DNA of 64,000 nt from Endomychus coccineus (lineage: Eukaryota; Arthropoda; Insecta; Coleoptera; Endomychidae), in contig OY294067.1 of assembly GCA_958510875.1 (NCBI GenBank), positions 138,291,726 to 138,355,725 on the forward strand. Direction: 5' to 3'. A program made the translations under genes and the position numbers. Numbering within the stretch: the stretch's first letter is position 1; every line of letters begins with the position of its first letter. Positions 45,569 through 56,455 of the stretch are shown here, piece by piece. Below the pieces are notes generated by a model. The model did no database searches. It was not told where the DNA came from and saw only the letters and a list, made by a program, of their open reading frames with translations.

Positions 45569-46510
45569 ATGGAAAAAAGTAAATTTCGCGTCTTGGCTAA
45601 ATGTTATTTCTTGCTTAGAAAAATCATTACGGAAACCAAAGCTTTGCTTGTTAAACGTTACGGGGACTCCTCATCATCGAATGGAATGATTCACAAGTGG
45701 ACTACTGATTTTCGTTGTGGTAGTATAACCACAAAAGACGCCGAATGTTCTGGCCTTTCAATTGAGGTTACAACACCAGAAATCGCCTGTAAAATCCATG
45801 GTATGATATTGGACCATCGGCGAGTTATAGTGCACTACATTGCTGAGACTATGGGCATCTCAACCGAATGTGTACGGAACATTTTGCATGAATTTTTGAA
45901 TATGAGAAAACTATCTGCCAGATGGGTTTTGCATTTGCGCTCTGTTGATAACAAACGTGACCGTGTGACAACTTCAAAGGAGTATTTGGCTATGTTGAAG
46001 CGCGATAAAAAGACTTTTTGCGTCATTTGGTAGCCGTAGAAGAAACATGGATCCATCACAACACACCAGAGATCAAAGAACAGTCGAAACAGTGGACTTT
46101 TCCTGGCGAATCAAAACCGAAAAAGGCCAAAGTGGGTTCATCGGCGAACGAAGTACATATCGATTACCTCACAAAGGGGAAAACAATCACCGGCGTATAT
46201 CATGCAGAGCGGTTGGAACTATTTGGCACCGTTTTGAAAAAAAAGCGAGCGCACTTGGTGAAGAAAAAAGTGATCTTCCACCAGGACATTGCACCGGCGC
46301 ACAGGTCAGAGCCGCGATGACGAAATGGCAGAAAATGAATTTGGTCCCCTGCAATTTTTATCTAGTTCCAAATTTGAAGAAATAGCTCGGCAGATAGAGA
46401 TTTGACTCCAACGATGAGTTCATCGCTGAAACAAACACCTATTTTTTAAGGATTGCCGAAACGAAAACGTTGAACGAAGTGTATCGAGCTACAAGGAAAT
46501 TGTGTTGAGA
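45569..46510 (+). pseudogene. Mariner transposase (decayed)
   Basis: The start MEKSKFRVLAKCYFLLRK fits the mariner N-terminus. Then come a KWTTDFRCG block, EVTTPEIACKIHGMILDHRR, IAETMGISTECVRNILHEFL (second helix-turn-helix) and LSARWVLHL. At about 46014 a frameshift leads into FLRHLVAVEETWIHH, where the first catalytic D of VDETW is E. Next come EQSKQWTFPG and KPKKAKVGSSANE, with a deletion of about 15 residues before HIDYLTKGKTI. The second D is in FHQDIAPAH. The SPDLAPSD block is largely deleted (NLVPCNFYLVPNLKK). C-terminal IAETNTYF and CIELQGNCVEK remnants run to about 46510. TIRs were not found. A second copy of the same subfamily is at 62150-62380. Confidence 0.85.
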
Positions 46511-47522
46511 AATAAGATAAGTTTTGACCAAATGAATTTCTTTTTTCATTCTGCAGGGACTTCTCACCTTGCCCTCATATATTCATGTACGTGAACTTCA
46601 TGTTCATTTTACTGTGACTGAGCCTTAATAGTCTCCCGGTTCTTGCTTAATTGCAGAATTTCTAACCCGGGAGCCATCACTAAAAATTTCTGTTTTGGAC
46701 CTTTATGAGCCAACAATTTAGAATTTGCTTACATTATTTATTAGGTAGAAATCTTTCGATATCTAGGAATAACAAAGAACAATCAATGAATATAGAGGGT
46801 TGGAGGTGGAATTGCTCATCTGACAATTAGAAATTCAGGTGATTTCAGCATTTTGATTATTCCAACTAGTTAGCTATCAAACTAGTTAACCAATGGAAAA
46901 TAAACCAGTAACGTTCCCACTTTTCGAATTATAGAATTTGGAATACCATCAGTTTTCGATCTAAATTTATGACGGTAATTATAATTTTATATTAGTCTCT
47001 ATCGATTGTAGTAAATGAGTGGTTAATATGAGCAATATGAGATGTCAGAATCGAATCAAGAATGGTTGGAGCAATAAATTATATTAATTGAGTGCGATAT
47101 AACACAGTAACTGTTTGCATGAAAAATTTAGAAATGTTTATAATTATAAAGATAAATATTAACGAGAATTTTTCAGGGTTAAGTATAGGGTGTGACGGTA
47201 CATTAAGTAAAGATCGTGCGGCTGATCTAATTCCTTTGATTGTGTTTAAAATGTGATCTCATCGGTATTCACGAGCATTATTTGCGCAACATTATCCTAT
47301 CTATAGGATAAAGCGCTTGTTTAGATTATTGTGCGACACCAATTATTATGTTACGCGTCTGAAAATCTCTCGACTGTTTTTGTTTCACATAGTTAAGTTC
47401 TAAATGATTCATACTGTCCAGAACTGCTTCAAATATCAAAATGATATTATCTCAATAATTGAACCCATCCAAAGTCATCTCCTTAGGATTCTGTTCTATT
47501 TCTTACTTATTTGAACGTTATA
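46511..47522. other. Intergenic stretch, no gene supported
   Basis: Contains a small imperfect palindrome (CTCCCGGTTC ... AACCCGGGAG, 46632-46672) of unknown meaning; otherwise nothing. Confidence 0.45.
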
Positions 47523-47524
47523 TA

Positions 47525-49182
47525 ATGTGTCCACGTTAAGAATTTACCACCCTTGTAACTTTTTATTTTTTGGCGGATTTTGATAAAGTTTTTTTGTTAG
47601 GTTGGTGTTCAAAATGTGCATTAAACTAGTGGATAACTTTAGTTTTGGGCTGTGATCATGGCCACCTACGACCTTTTTTATTGGCTTAAATTTCAGAAGG
47701 TATTATTAGGGATTTTTTTAGAGAAAAACAGGTGAAAGATTCTCATTTAAGATAACGTTAAACTTACCTGTACCGATTTCCAGTGTTCTAAACTACAGGA
47801 TGTCCAAGAAAAGAATTTTTTTTATCGACACTAATACAAATTATTAAACAATTCAATCGTTATTAAATTTAAAAATGAGAAATTTTTAAAAAGTAGAATT
47901 CCTATTATTTCCGCTAATCCACCAAATTCCCTCATACACTTATGAATTTGTCGCCGATTATCCCATATCACATTTCTTAACTGCTGTCGAGTTATACTGT
48001 GACAAGCTTCTCCGATGCTATCACAACATTATTTTCAGTTCTCAGGTCTTGTAGCATACACTTTATTCTTCATTGTCCCCCAAAGAAAGGAATCAAGCGG
48101 CGTAATGTCGGGGAATCTCAGCGGCAAACTAATAAGAGGACTACTGCGTCCGATCCAAAAAAATTATCATTTAACCCCTGTGTCACATTTACAGCGTTAT
48201 GAATAGGTGCTCCATCCTCCATGTAAGTATAAATTGCAGCGGTAATCAAGAGGAAGGCCATCAGGCGCATCGGTAAACTCATTTTGTAGAAATCTAAGAA
48301 AGCTAGCAGCATTTGAATTTTCATGAATAGGTATGGCCCAATAATATTTTCGTTTAAAATGCCACAGAATACATTCTGATATTTTGTTATGATACAATCC
48401 CGTTGGTCGTAAATGTAGCCTCAACCGTGTTCAAAATGTTTTTTAAAAATTCAGATGCTTCAGCATCTCCAGCTTCAAAAAGAAAATTTTGGCTTAAGGT
48501 TTCTTACCTTTCCTTCAAACATTTCCAGATTTGAATTTTAGAAATATTTAAATTTCTACTAGCATCCCTGAGACTTGAATGTAGATTATCATTAAAATAA
48601 TAGAGAATCATTTGATTTCCTTAATTATTATCGACTGACAGCTTTCAACTAAGATAACATTTTTTGTTTTCACTGCACACCAAGCTTTTTCACCGACTTG
48701 TAATCAAATGATATAATGCAAGGAAAAGTGGAAATTGTTCGAGTGGTGCACAATTTATTTGTTTTCCTAATGCTTCAAATCATAATAAGTGTGATTAAAA
48801 ATCAAATAAATGTTTCTTGATTGTTTCAATGATAATTCCTATTCAAGCTTCAGTGATACTAGTAGTAATTTACATCATTTCTAAGATCCAAATTATACTT
48901 ACATTTTAATTTCTGTATTTCAAAACACTGGAAATCGGTACAGGTAAGTTTAACGTTATTCTGAATAGGAATCCGTCATATGTTTTTCTCTAAAAAAATA
49001 ATACTTTCTGAAATTTAAGCCAATAAAAGTGGTCGAAGATGGCCATGATTACAGCCCAAAACTGAAGTTATCCTCTAGTTTAATTCAAATTTTAAACACC
49101 AACCTAACAAAAAGTTTTTATCAAAATCCGTCAAAAAATACAAAAGTTACAAGGGTGGTAAATCCTTAAGGTGGACACACAG
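47525..49182 (-). mobile_element. Tc1/mariner-like transposon with long TIRs (1658 bp)
   Basis: The left end ATGTGTCCACGTTAAGAATT and the right end, inverted, CTGTGTGTCCACCTTAAGGA pair imperfectly. Similarity continues (TTTACCACCCTTGTAAC ... CCTGTACCGATTTCCAGTG) for nearly 300 bp on each side. TA flanks at 47523-47524 and 49183-49184. Carries a dead transposase on the minus strand. The structure parallels 24341-26290, but the TIR sequences differ, so it is another family. Confidence 0.82.
47890..48740 (-). pseudogene. Tc1/mariner-like transposase, DD41D-like (frameshifted)
   Basis: The minus strand shows LWHFKRKYYWAIPIHENSNAA and a second catalytic region YMEDGAPIHNAV (the D codon rc of ATC near 48217). 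After a frameshift in a T-run it reads LPLRFPDITPLDSFLWGTMK, with the third D. The spacing is about 41 residues once the frameshift is allowed for, and the KNKVYATRPEN segment follows, as in this group. The N-terminal half (helix-turn-helix and first D) is poorly preserved. Several stops; not functional. Confidence 0.72.
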
Positions 49183-49468
49183 TATATCCAGGGGCGGAGT
49201 GGAACAGTCAATCGGCGCTAGATTTTAGGATATCTATATCTATGATTATAGGAAGTTAGGGAATTAATAATCATATATTACATATAATAGTGTGATGTAT
49301 TTCCTTACTGTCCAGAGATAAGATAATGGACTGTGGCAAGTAGCGCTGATGTCAACTAAACGATGTTTTTAAGCATGATAGTACTTCCGATTGCGCTGGC
49401 TGTGAGATCAGCTGTCATTTTGCGTGCTATTAGTGACATTTATATTCAGTAAGGCTTGGTTAATTATC

Positions 49469-49985
49469 ATGAATGGATTCACGCTTGAACAACGCTATCA
49501 AATTGTTAAAATTTACTTCGAGAGTCAGTCGTCGATTCGCGAAATTTACGGCTCAGTAGGCACATAATCGTCCATCTGAATAGCCATTTGTTGAATATGG
49601 ACTGATGCCAATCCAGAAGGAATTCTACAGATCACATAACATTCAGGAAAATGCACCGTCTGGTGCGGTTTACACGCTGGCGCTATCATCGGTTCTTATT
49701 TCTTCAAGAATAAGGTTGGAGCTAACGTTACGGTCAATGGAGAATATTACCGGCAGTGATGAATGGATATTTCTTCCAAAATATGGATAGCATTGATGGA
49801 AAATGGATGCCAACTGTCCACTCAGGTCCTGCGATGTGATGCTTTTAGATCATTTCCTATAGGGCTATGTGAAATTACTGGTTTAAGTCAATAAACCTGC
49901 AATGGTGAACGCCTTGGAACCCAACGTTGTCCGTGTTATTTATGACATAACGTCCACATTGCTCTAAAAAGAATGAGGTTCGTCA
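49469..49985 (+). pseudogene. Internally deleted IS630-like transposase
   Basis: The start MNGFTLEQRYQIVKIYFES is the well-preserved N-terminus of the same insect transposase group as 43800-44310. It runs on to QSSIREIYG, then breaks. A later segment reads KNKVGANVTVNGEYYR, and after frameshifts and stops CPLRSCDVMLLDHFL (third catalytic region). The middle, with the first D and the QDGATCHT motif, is missing. The copy is therefore an internal deletion derivative, or was recombined between copies. Confidence 0.7.
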
Positions 49986-50590
49986 GGAACAGCCGCGGTA
50001 GCCATATGCCTCAAATAATTGTTTTAAACATTAATTCCTTTGAATTAAAAACACACCATTTATATTTCGAGACAGTAATGGAACCTTACATACACTATTT
50101 TATTCAGAATCGGTGAGTAACCACAATTTCTCCATAATGCGTCCGATGATAGAAACATCTCGATGTGATTTTGCTGTCAACATTACAAACTTATTGATTT
50201 TGTATTTGGTTGATTGATTGTTAGTTCATAGTTGCTGTCATTATCGCTACTTTTGTAATGTCTGATTTAGAGTGCATTCCACCGAAATGGCGAGAAGCGG
50301 CTTATGTTACCTATTTATGAATACATATAATGAAGATTTATCAGACTTTGAAATAATTGTATTAAAATTTAGTTTCTTTGCCAAATACAGGTGGATAAAG
50401 TAGTGTTAGCTAGACGGGAAAGTGTTTCCTATCAGTTTTGAGGATTTCAAAAGCACCTATCTCTAACCGATTGTGAATAAAATATATTACTCTGTTTTGA
50501 CGACAAATTTATATCAGGTACCTAGTATAGAAATGTTATAGATATACAAAATCTTCAATAGGTTCTTCTAAAGGTAATACTTTTTCAATA
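49986..50590. other. Intergenic stretch, no gene supported
   Basis: Nothing recognisable, apart from a 17-codon frame at about 50259 that matches nothing. Confidence 0.45.
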
Positions 50591-50760
50591 ATCCACTTTC
50601 CGCAGCGACTATGTTATTTAGCACGTATTAATTCTCTTCTGCCATTGATAATAATGCTTCCAAATAATTATCACTTAGTGTGCTTCTTAGTCTGGATTCC
50701 ATAAATTTTAGGGAAGGAAAACACCTTCCACAAGCTACTTGTGTTGTGGGTCATGTCGGT
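50591..50760 (-). pseudogene. hAT transposase C-terminal (dimerisation) fragment
   Basis: The minus strand reads GRCFPSLKFMESRLRSTLSD and then NYLEALLSMAEEN. This fits the C-terminal dimerisation region of hAT-type transposases, in which a Cys-Glu-Arg-Ser-Phe-Ser block is followed by LRSTMGxxRLxxLxLL. The catalytic domain is not visible, and stops follow. Short, so the assignment is moderate. Confidence 0.5.
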
Positions 50761-51105
50761 ACATATCGGTAAGCTAGGGTTAATAAACAATATGATTCAC
50801 TACCGATATAAGTTGTATTTCATAAGCAATCAGTAACAGCATGATGTCCAGTTCCTGAAAGTTTTCGAAGTTTTGCAGATTTTAGAATCTTCCCCCTCGT
50901 CTTCGTATTATTCCTAATCATTTTCATTTTCATAGTATTGTATATATTCCTTCGTAATTGTCTTTTTCAAATTATCTGAACTGTTCGAGATGTATGTAAG
51001 TTATTCAGAAAGCATTTCTCTTGTTACATCTTTATTGAATGTCATCAAAGAAAAATTGGGAATTTCCAATTATTAATGATTATTTTCAGTATTTATGGTT
51101 CTGAT
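50761..51105. other. Probable upstream remainder of the hAT fragment, unreadable
   Basis: The minus strand has short protein-like stretches between stops (RCNKRNAF, SAKLRKLSGTGHHAV) but no motif I can name. Confidence 0.3.
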
Positions 51106-51111
51106 AAGTAG

Positions 51112-51205
51112 GTATGCAGCGCTGGTGTAGCGCAATTTTCGGGCCGAGCCCCCAGGAATCATCCCGGTGTCCAGTGGGCCTATCGGCCCCTGTGTATTCC
51201 CAATA
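51112..51205. other. GC-rich island of unknown origin
   Basis: About 90 bp of GC-rich sequence with GGGCCGAGCCCCCAGGAATC and AGTGGGCCTATCGGCCCCTG, including a GGGCC/GGCCC hairpin, inside AT-rich DNA. It looks imported, for example part of a SINE or another element, but lacks Pol III boxes. Confidence 0.4.
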
Positions 51206-52504
51206 ATTCCATGCTTCTTCTCGAAATTTATAAATTTATAGACAAGTGTATACAAATGGATACAAGTATAGATAAGATTTCATTATTATTTGAAAAACTC
51301 GCTGTCAAGTTGAACAGTAGGAAAATAAGAAGGATTCTCATATCGTCAAAGCGTTTGGATCGTTTAAAAATGTGTCCAGCATAATTTGGAAGGTACATAC
51401 CCGAAACGTGGAAATATCAGGAGTTGTAGAATTGTACAACATCCGTTAATCAACTTAATTTTCAAAGCAGATATGGAAGAATAAGATCATGATCCAGAGG
51501 AGAACAAAAATTCCTTCATTGCTATGATAGCTACAATAGCATAGATACCTCTATTCGTATACTGTTGACCAACCCTTCATCCCATAATCCGCCACATTTC
51601 TTTCTCAATAATAATCAAACGATAAAAAACAAATATTTGTGTAGCATCAACATCAAACATAAAAATTAAAAAGACTATATTATACATATCATTTTTTGAC
51701 TCGTTATACAATCCTCCCAAATCACTAAAATTGTTGTAGATACTCGGAAAATATATGAAATTAATAAGCTTCTATCTTACAATCTCAGTCGTTATAGTTT
51801 GAATATATTTGATAACCTCAATTTCATATTTATTGACATTCAAATGAAATTTATGAACAAAAGCACTCCTAACATCTGGTTGTAGAAATATTTCGTTTTT
51901 CAATGGAGACATCTTCATACATTGAAATGTCTGCGAAAATTCACGATAACAGCTAAAGCGTTAAAAAGACCAGGGTGTCGAGGGAGTGCACTTTTTAAAT
52001 GAAGAAACTTATGGAAAAGAAAATATGATTGCCGATTTGCCGAAAGGTAATCCGAAAAAATAACTAGATCGACAAAACTCAGTGGCGGTTTTTTATTAAA
52101 ATTTATGTAAGCTGCTAACCCATAACTACGACACTGACTAAATTTTAGAACAACTTATTAGGAGAAAAAGCGTGTTCCTAAGCCACATTAATCTGTCCGA
52201 AAACTCAGCTCAATATTCGAACCGCTTTTTAGATTTTTGAAAAAACCTAAAAAAATAAAACTTTGCCATCCTGTATATCGAAAACAGAGCATTTTGGGAC
52301 AGGTTCAAAAGAACATTTTCACTTGAAATTGACCTGGGAATGACCCCTTACAATATTCGGATATCATTAAGGAACATGCTGTATATCTTTATATATGACT
52401 AGAAAGAAAATTAAGCAAATACTCGTATTGCCAATTTTATTATATCAGCATTTTATATATAATAATAATATTGAAATAAGCACGTGAAAATTCACAAAAA
52501 ATAT
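51206..52504. other. Stretch with a possible transposon terminus
   Basis: TTGCCATCCTGTATATCGAAA (52264-52284) and the nearby text resemble the terminal region of a Tc1/mariner element, perhaps that of the transposase remnant that follows. No matching end found. Confidence 0.35.
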
Positions 52505-53230
52505 TGAATTGTCAGATGCAATGCTGAAAATGTCTCTTGAATAGATTTTCAAGCCTTTTCAACAAGTGAACAAAGCTGCGGCCGATATATTCCTTTGGAA
52601 TATTTTTTATCAGATTCATGATATTAGATTTCAGTTCTTCTTTAGTATGTGGCAAGAGACTATAACATCTTTCCTTTACGAAACTCGAAAATATCAGGTA
52701 CATTAATATTTATAAATGTGGGGGACATCTTATGGCATTTTGCCCACCGATCAAACGATTATGAAGTGGGTGGCTGTTTTAAAGTATAAAACTACTATAT
52801 TAATATAATGAGGCGGTGCTCTATCTATTTGAAAATGAATCACGTTAAACGGACGAATAAATAGCTCCACAATATCCACATCTACAGAGATAACAATTGA
52901 CAAATTTCGTATTTATGGATATTCCTCACCTCAGACTAACTTGAGGTGAGTCTGCTTCAAATTCTTCAAGCATTTGAGGATTTTTGGACCACGATAATTT
53001 TCAATTGGGTGTATTTTCTTGACGTACATGAAATGTGGCTTCATCGGCAATAATTGAATTGTCAATTTATTTTACATTGCTTCTATGTAAATAAAGCATT
53101 CTCCCACAATATCTTCAAATAAATTATATACGGCCTCAGATTTAAATGATTTTTTGAAATCTCCGTGCTATAGAACAAGGGACTTCAGATGATATTCTCC
53201 TCAGTGAAAGTTGCATATCTCACTGTATTA
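52505..53230 (-). pseudogene. Tc1/mariner-like transposase remnant
   Basis: On the minus strand, IADEATFHV at about 53055-53024 has the first catalytic D. Segments KNPQMLEEFEADSPQV and a shortened HPLHNRLIGGQNAIRC region follow. The C-terminus LPHTKEELKSNIMNLIKNIP with EYIGRSFVHLLKRLENL ends at about 52510. That C-terminal pattern (EELK, IP, RL) is typical of the group. Stops and deletions remove the second catalytic region. TIRs not paired. Confidence 0.62.
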
Positions 53231-54395
53231 ATTCTGATATAAAAATGTTCTCTTTAATAATTCATTATTTATTTACCTCTTTTTTATTATAAATACAAGC
53301 GAACATTTTGTACTTACTTGCGTATGACAAAGATATATAAATAAACTAATTATATTAAAGGTGAAAAACTAGCTGCCAAAATGCTGTGTTAATTGACAGT
53401 ACAATTATTATTTTTGAAGTCAGCTCAGTTTTAAGTTCTTATCATATATGAAAATATGCAGTTGGTTATTGAAATTATACAGTTCCTTCTGCAGTTACAT
53501 ATATCAACCCTTACATTTTTGGAGAGTGGAACAACCTTTTGCAACTGTATAAACCAATTTTTGGTATAACCATAAATACTAAGACATGTCAACTGCGTCA
53601 GGTAAAACTTGTGATCAAAAGGAAAACAACAATGGAAACCGCAACTTTACATCTTCCACCGTTTTCAAGTCATCGGAGTTAGAATTTTTTCAATATGACA
53701 CCCGGTCATGTGAGTAATTGCTTGGATTATGTTTCCCGTCTCGTCCTTTAATCACTAAGTATATGTGTATCAATGTTTTTTTGAGCGATCACTTGATTTG
53801 AAAGATGCATATTTCCTCATTTCAGTGTTGAGCGGTCATAAAATTATTCTTGAGATTTTAATATTAACCTATATCAATTTAATTGCCTTCATTTCGGAAT
53901 TTGCACAGGTCCATTTGTATTCATAGGAATTATTAAACCCGTTATGGTTATATATCTTGATGATTCTTTCTGATAAGAAATTCCAAAAATCATTGTTGAA
54001 AGATACCATGAAATCCAATTCGATTATTATCAAAATTAGGTGTTATACTGAATTATGAGAAAATTCAAATGGAGTTATTTTTCTTTAACGATGACGATGA
54101 AGATTCTCACTGAAAAACGTAATAATGCGATAAAAGAGAATATTTTTAGCAACGTTAATTTCACTTTGTCTTAAAATTTGTGTGGGTTCATACGAAATTG
54201 GAATGTATAAACTGCTTAGCTCTCAAATAATCAAACGATAATTATGAAAAGTTTATGTTGGGTCAGGATGATTTCTTGTGTTGGAAATGCAATGTTCCTA
54301 GTGGCTACTTGAAAGTTGAACAATCTTTGTTTGATGTCACTATCAATTTGGGGAGTATACTGTAATAACAAGACGGTATAAGCATTGTCATATTA
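53231..54395. other. Intergenic stretch, no gene supported
   Basis: Nothing recognisable. Confidence 0.5.
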
Positions 54396-54399
54396 ACTA

Positions 54400-55680
54400 C
54401 CTCGAACTTTTGACGGCTTTTTTTGAATCAAAATGTTCCGCAAAAAACGAATTGTGAAATTTTACATCGAATCGACAACACAACCCCAGTTTCATATATA
54501 AACAGAATGGCAGGTGCCCAATACTCCTTCCCAAATAAGGTATCAAAATAGATATGGTAATGGTGTGAAAATCTCGATAATCTGGTACTTGCTTCATATA
54601 TTTTACTTCAGAAAATAATGTAGCGCATCGGGAGTCAAAACGTTTAGCAATCGAAACAAATGAATTGGTGAATTTTGCACATGGAAAAATTATACCAGAC
54701 ATTGATGTATTCGCAAGCAAAATCAACACAAAATGTAATAAATTCATATCCTGGCTTAGAGACCCTGAGTCATTAATAACAGATGCTCTCACATTAATTT
54801 GTAAGAAATATTATTTTCAAACGTTTCCACTTTTTTAGTAATTTAAAAACATTGCAGAAAATAATCCAAGAAATCGTAAGCTGTAATGATTGTCTCTCAT
54901 CGGCCAAACCAACCATGGTTTCCGCTTTTTACATCATTAGTATGTAAAGTTCAGGTTCATTTCAAACTCAATTTAAAATTACTTTTACCTCCACACGTAA
55001 AGCCGGAACCATTATGGGGGAACCTTACCCTGGTAGTAGGTCTCTTATCAGCCAGACATTTGAGACAAATGAGGTTCTGATAGAGTTCACACCAATTCAA
55101 TTAGAATCTGTGACTAAATCTATATTATAGCAACATGTCTCAGGCTTGAATTTATTATGGGGATTTTATAAAAAACAAAAAATTAATGTTTTCATTGCTA
55201 GTATTGTTTAACAGAGCAGTTACGGTTCTTCCAATTCATATAGGTCGGCAATGCTCTATTACTAGGACCTCTTATTGGGCAAGACCATTGTACAAAACGA
55301 TTTTTTGAGGATATTTACAGTACATTACTTTCGGAACCAATATACAAGTCAATTACCCGAACATTGTTTAGATTACATTTACAAATTATATCCGCTGCCT
55401 CACACGATGTTCTTCGAATATTACAGGTTTCCCTCTCGTGTAGTCAAAGTATACAAAAATTAATTGAAGTTGAATTTGAAAAATATGTAACTCATATATT
55501 GATAACCCTATTAGCATTGTTCACGGTTCAGAGAATTCAGACTTGCTCCTTAATGAAGTTGGAAGATATTGTAAAATCAAAAGATGGTATCGAAATACGA
55601 ATTCCATCACAAATTAAAACTTCCAAAAAAAATCGCCTACAGTCGGTGTTATTGCCATATTTCAAGAATAAATCTTAATT
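54400..55680 (+). pseudogene. DIRS-type retrotransposon: RNase H and tyrosine recombinase remnant
   Basis: DIRS elements integrate through a tyrosine recombinase in place of a DDE integrase. The plus strand, allowing frameshifts, reads CEILHRIDNTTPVSYINRMA (RNase H), then ENLDNLVLASYIL and PDIDVFASKINTKCNKFISW, then LRDPESLITDALTL. Next is the linker WPNQPWFPLFTSL with PLWGNLTLVVG. The recombinase part ends LLALFTVQRIQTCSLMKLED and GIEIRIPSQIKTSKKNRLQ. Arg in VQRIQT is in the position of the first catalytic Arg. The remaining His/Arg/Tyr residues lie beyond the stop at about 55678 and are absent. Reverse transcriptase is not visible upstream. The open frame on the opposite strand at 54397-54792 is a shadow of the RNase H region. 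Confidence 0.75.
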
Positions 55681-55799
55681 ATGTGCAGCTGGTGTACTAA
55701 TCTAAATAAGTTCAAATATTTATTTTTAACATATAAAAAAACTCATAACGAAGCATGTAAGGGTGAAAAAAATGTCTAACGAGTTAACAAGTTGATAAA

Positions 55800-55905
55800 T
55801 TCAAAGTGCTATAGGGAGAACCGCGGCCTCCGACGCGCTATTTATCGGCACGCTGCCGCCCGGCCGGCCGGTACCGCCGCAAACGCTTCGTCCCGCAATT
55901 TTTAA
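55800..55905. other. GC-rich island of unknown origin
   Basis: About 95 bp, strongly GC-rich (CGCGGCCTCCGACGCGCTA, GCCGCCCGGCCGGCCGGTAC), between AT-rich flanks. CCGGCCGGCCGG is palindromic. No Pol III boxes or coding frame. It may be a fragment of a SINE, a Helitron-like element or foreign sequence. Confidence 0.45.
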
Positions 55906-56289
55906 ATCTGTAATATCTTCGAAAATATTCATTTAAATCATATGCTGTAAAGGGCCATATAGATCTATATTAAATCGACAATGTATTTAAGGTATTCAAT
56001 TGGATAAGGGTTAATGCTGTATTGGTTAAAATCGCTTCGAAATATAGCCATTATTTGTCGTAAAAAGTAAATGACAAGAAAATGGTATTGTGGGATAACC
56101 ATAAGAGATAGACATATACCATCCCGGAGTTTTCTGTAGACCTTTTCAATGTGTACAATACTTAGTACATTATTTTGATATATCTCGTAGGGTTCAGCCT
56201 GCGTTTGCAATGTAAGCGGAAAAAATGTAATTATTTACGACATCACATTAGAAACCTCAAAAATAACAGTATTTCTCCACTATTTATTG
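55906..56289. other. Intergenic stretch, no gene supported
   Basis: Nothing recognisable. Confidence 0.5.
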
Positions 56290-56455
56290 GATGTTATTAT
56301 ACATATAAACCTTCCTCTTCAATCACTCTATCTATTAAAAAAAACCGTATCAAAATCCGTTGCGTAGTTTTAAAGATTTAAGCATACATAGGGATATATG
56401 GACAGAGAAAGCGACTTTGTTTTATACTATGTAGTGATACTGCGTTTTAGTCTAA
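56290..56455 (+). repeat. 3' end of a non-LTR (RTE-like) element or its SINE partner
   Basis: Contains AAACCTTCCTCTTCAATCAC, TCTATCTATTAAAAAAAACC, ATCAAAATCCGTTGCGTAGT and AAGCGACTTTGTTTTATACT, a tail arrangement widespread in insect genomes at LINE 3' ends. Nothing of the reverse transcriptase remains. Family named from memory of the phrase order, not by search. Confidence 0.55.

Noticed and set aside
46632..46672. CCCGG palindrome, possible terminator or TIR
   Set aside because: Short, imperfect and without a matching element end; no functional context in insect DNA.
54397..54792. 131-codon minus-strand open frame
   Set aside because: The plus strand reads as DIRS RNase H with known motifs, so this is its antisense shadow.
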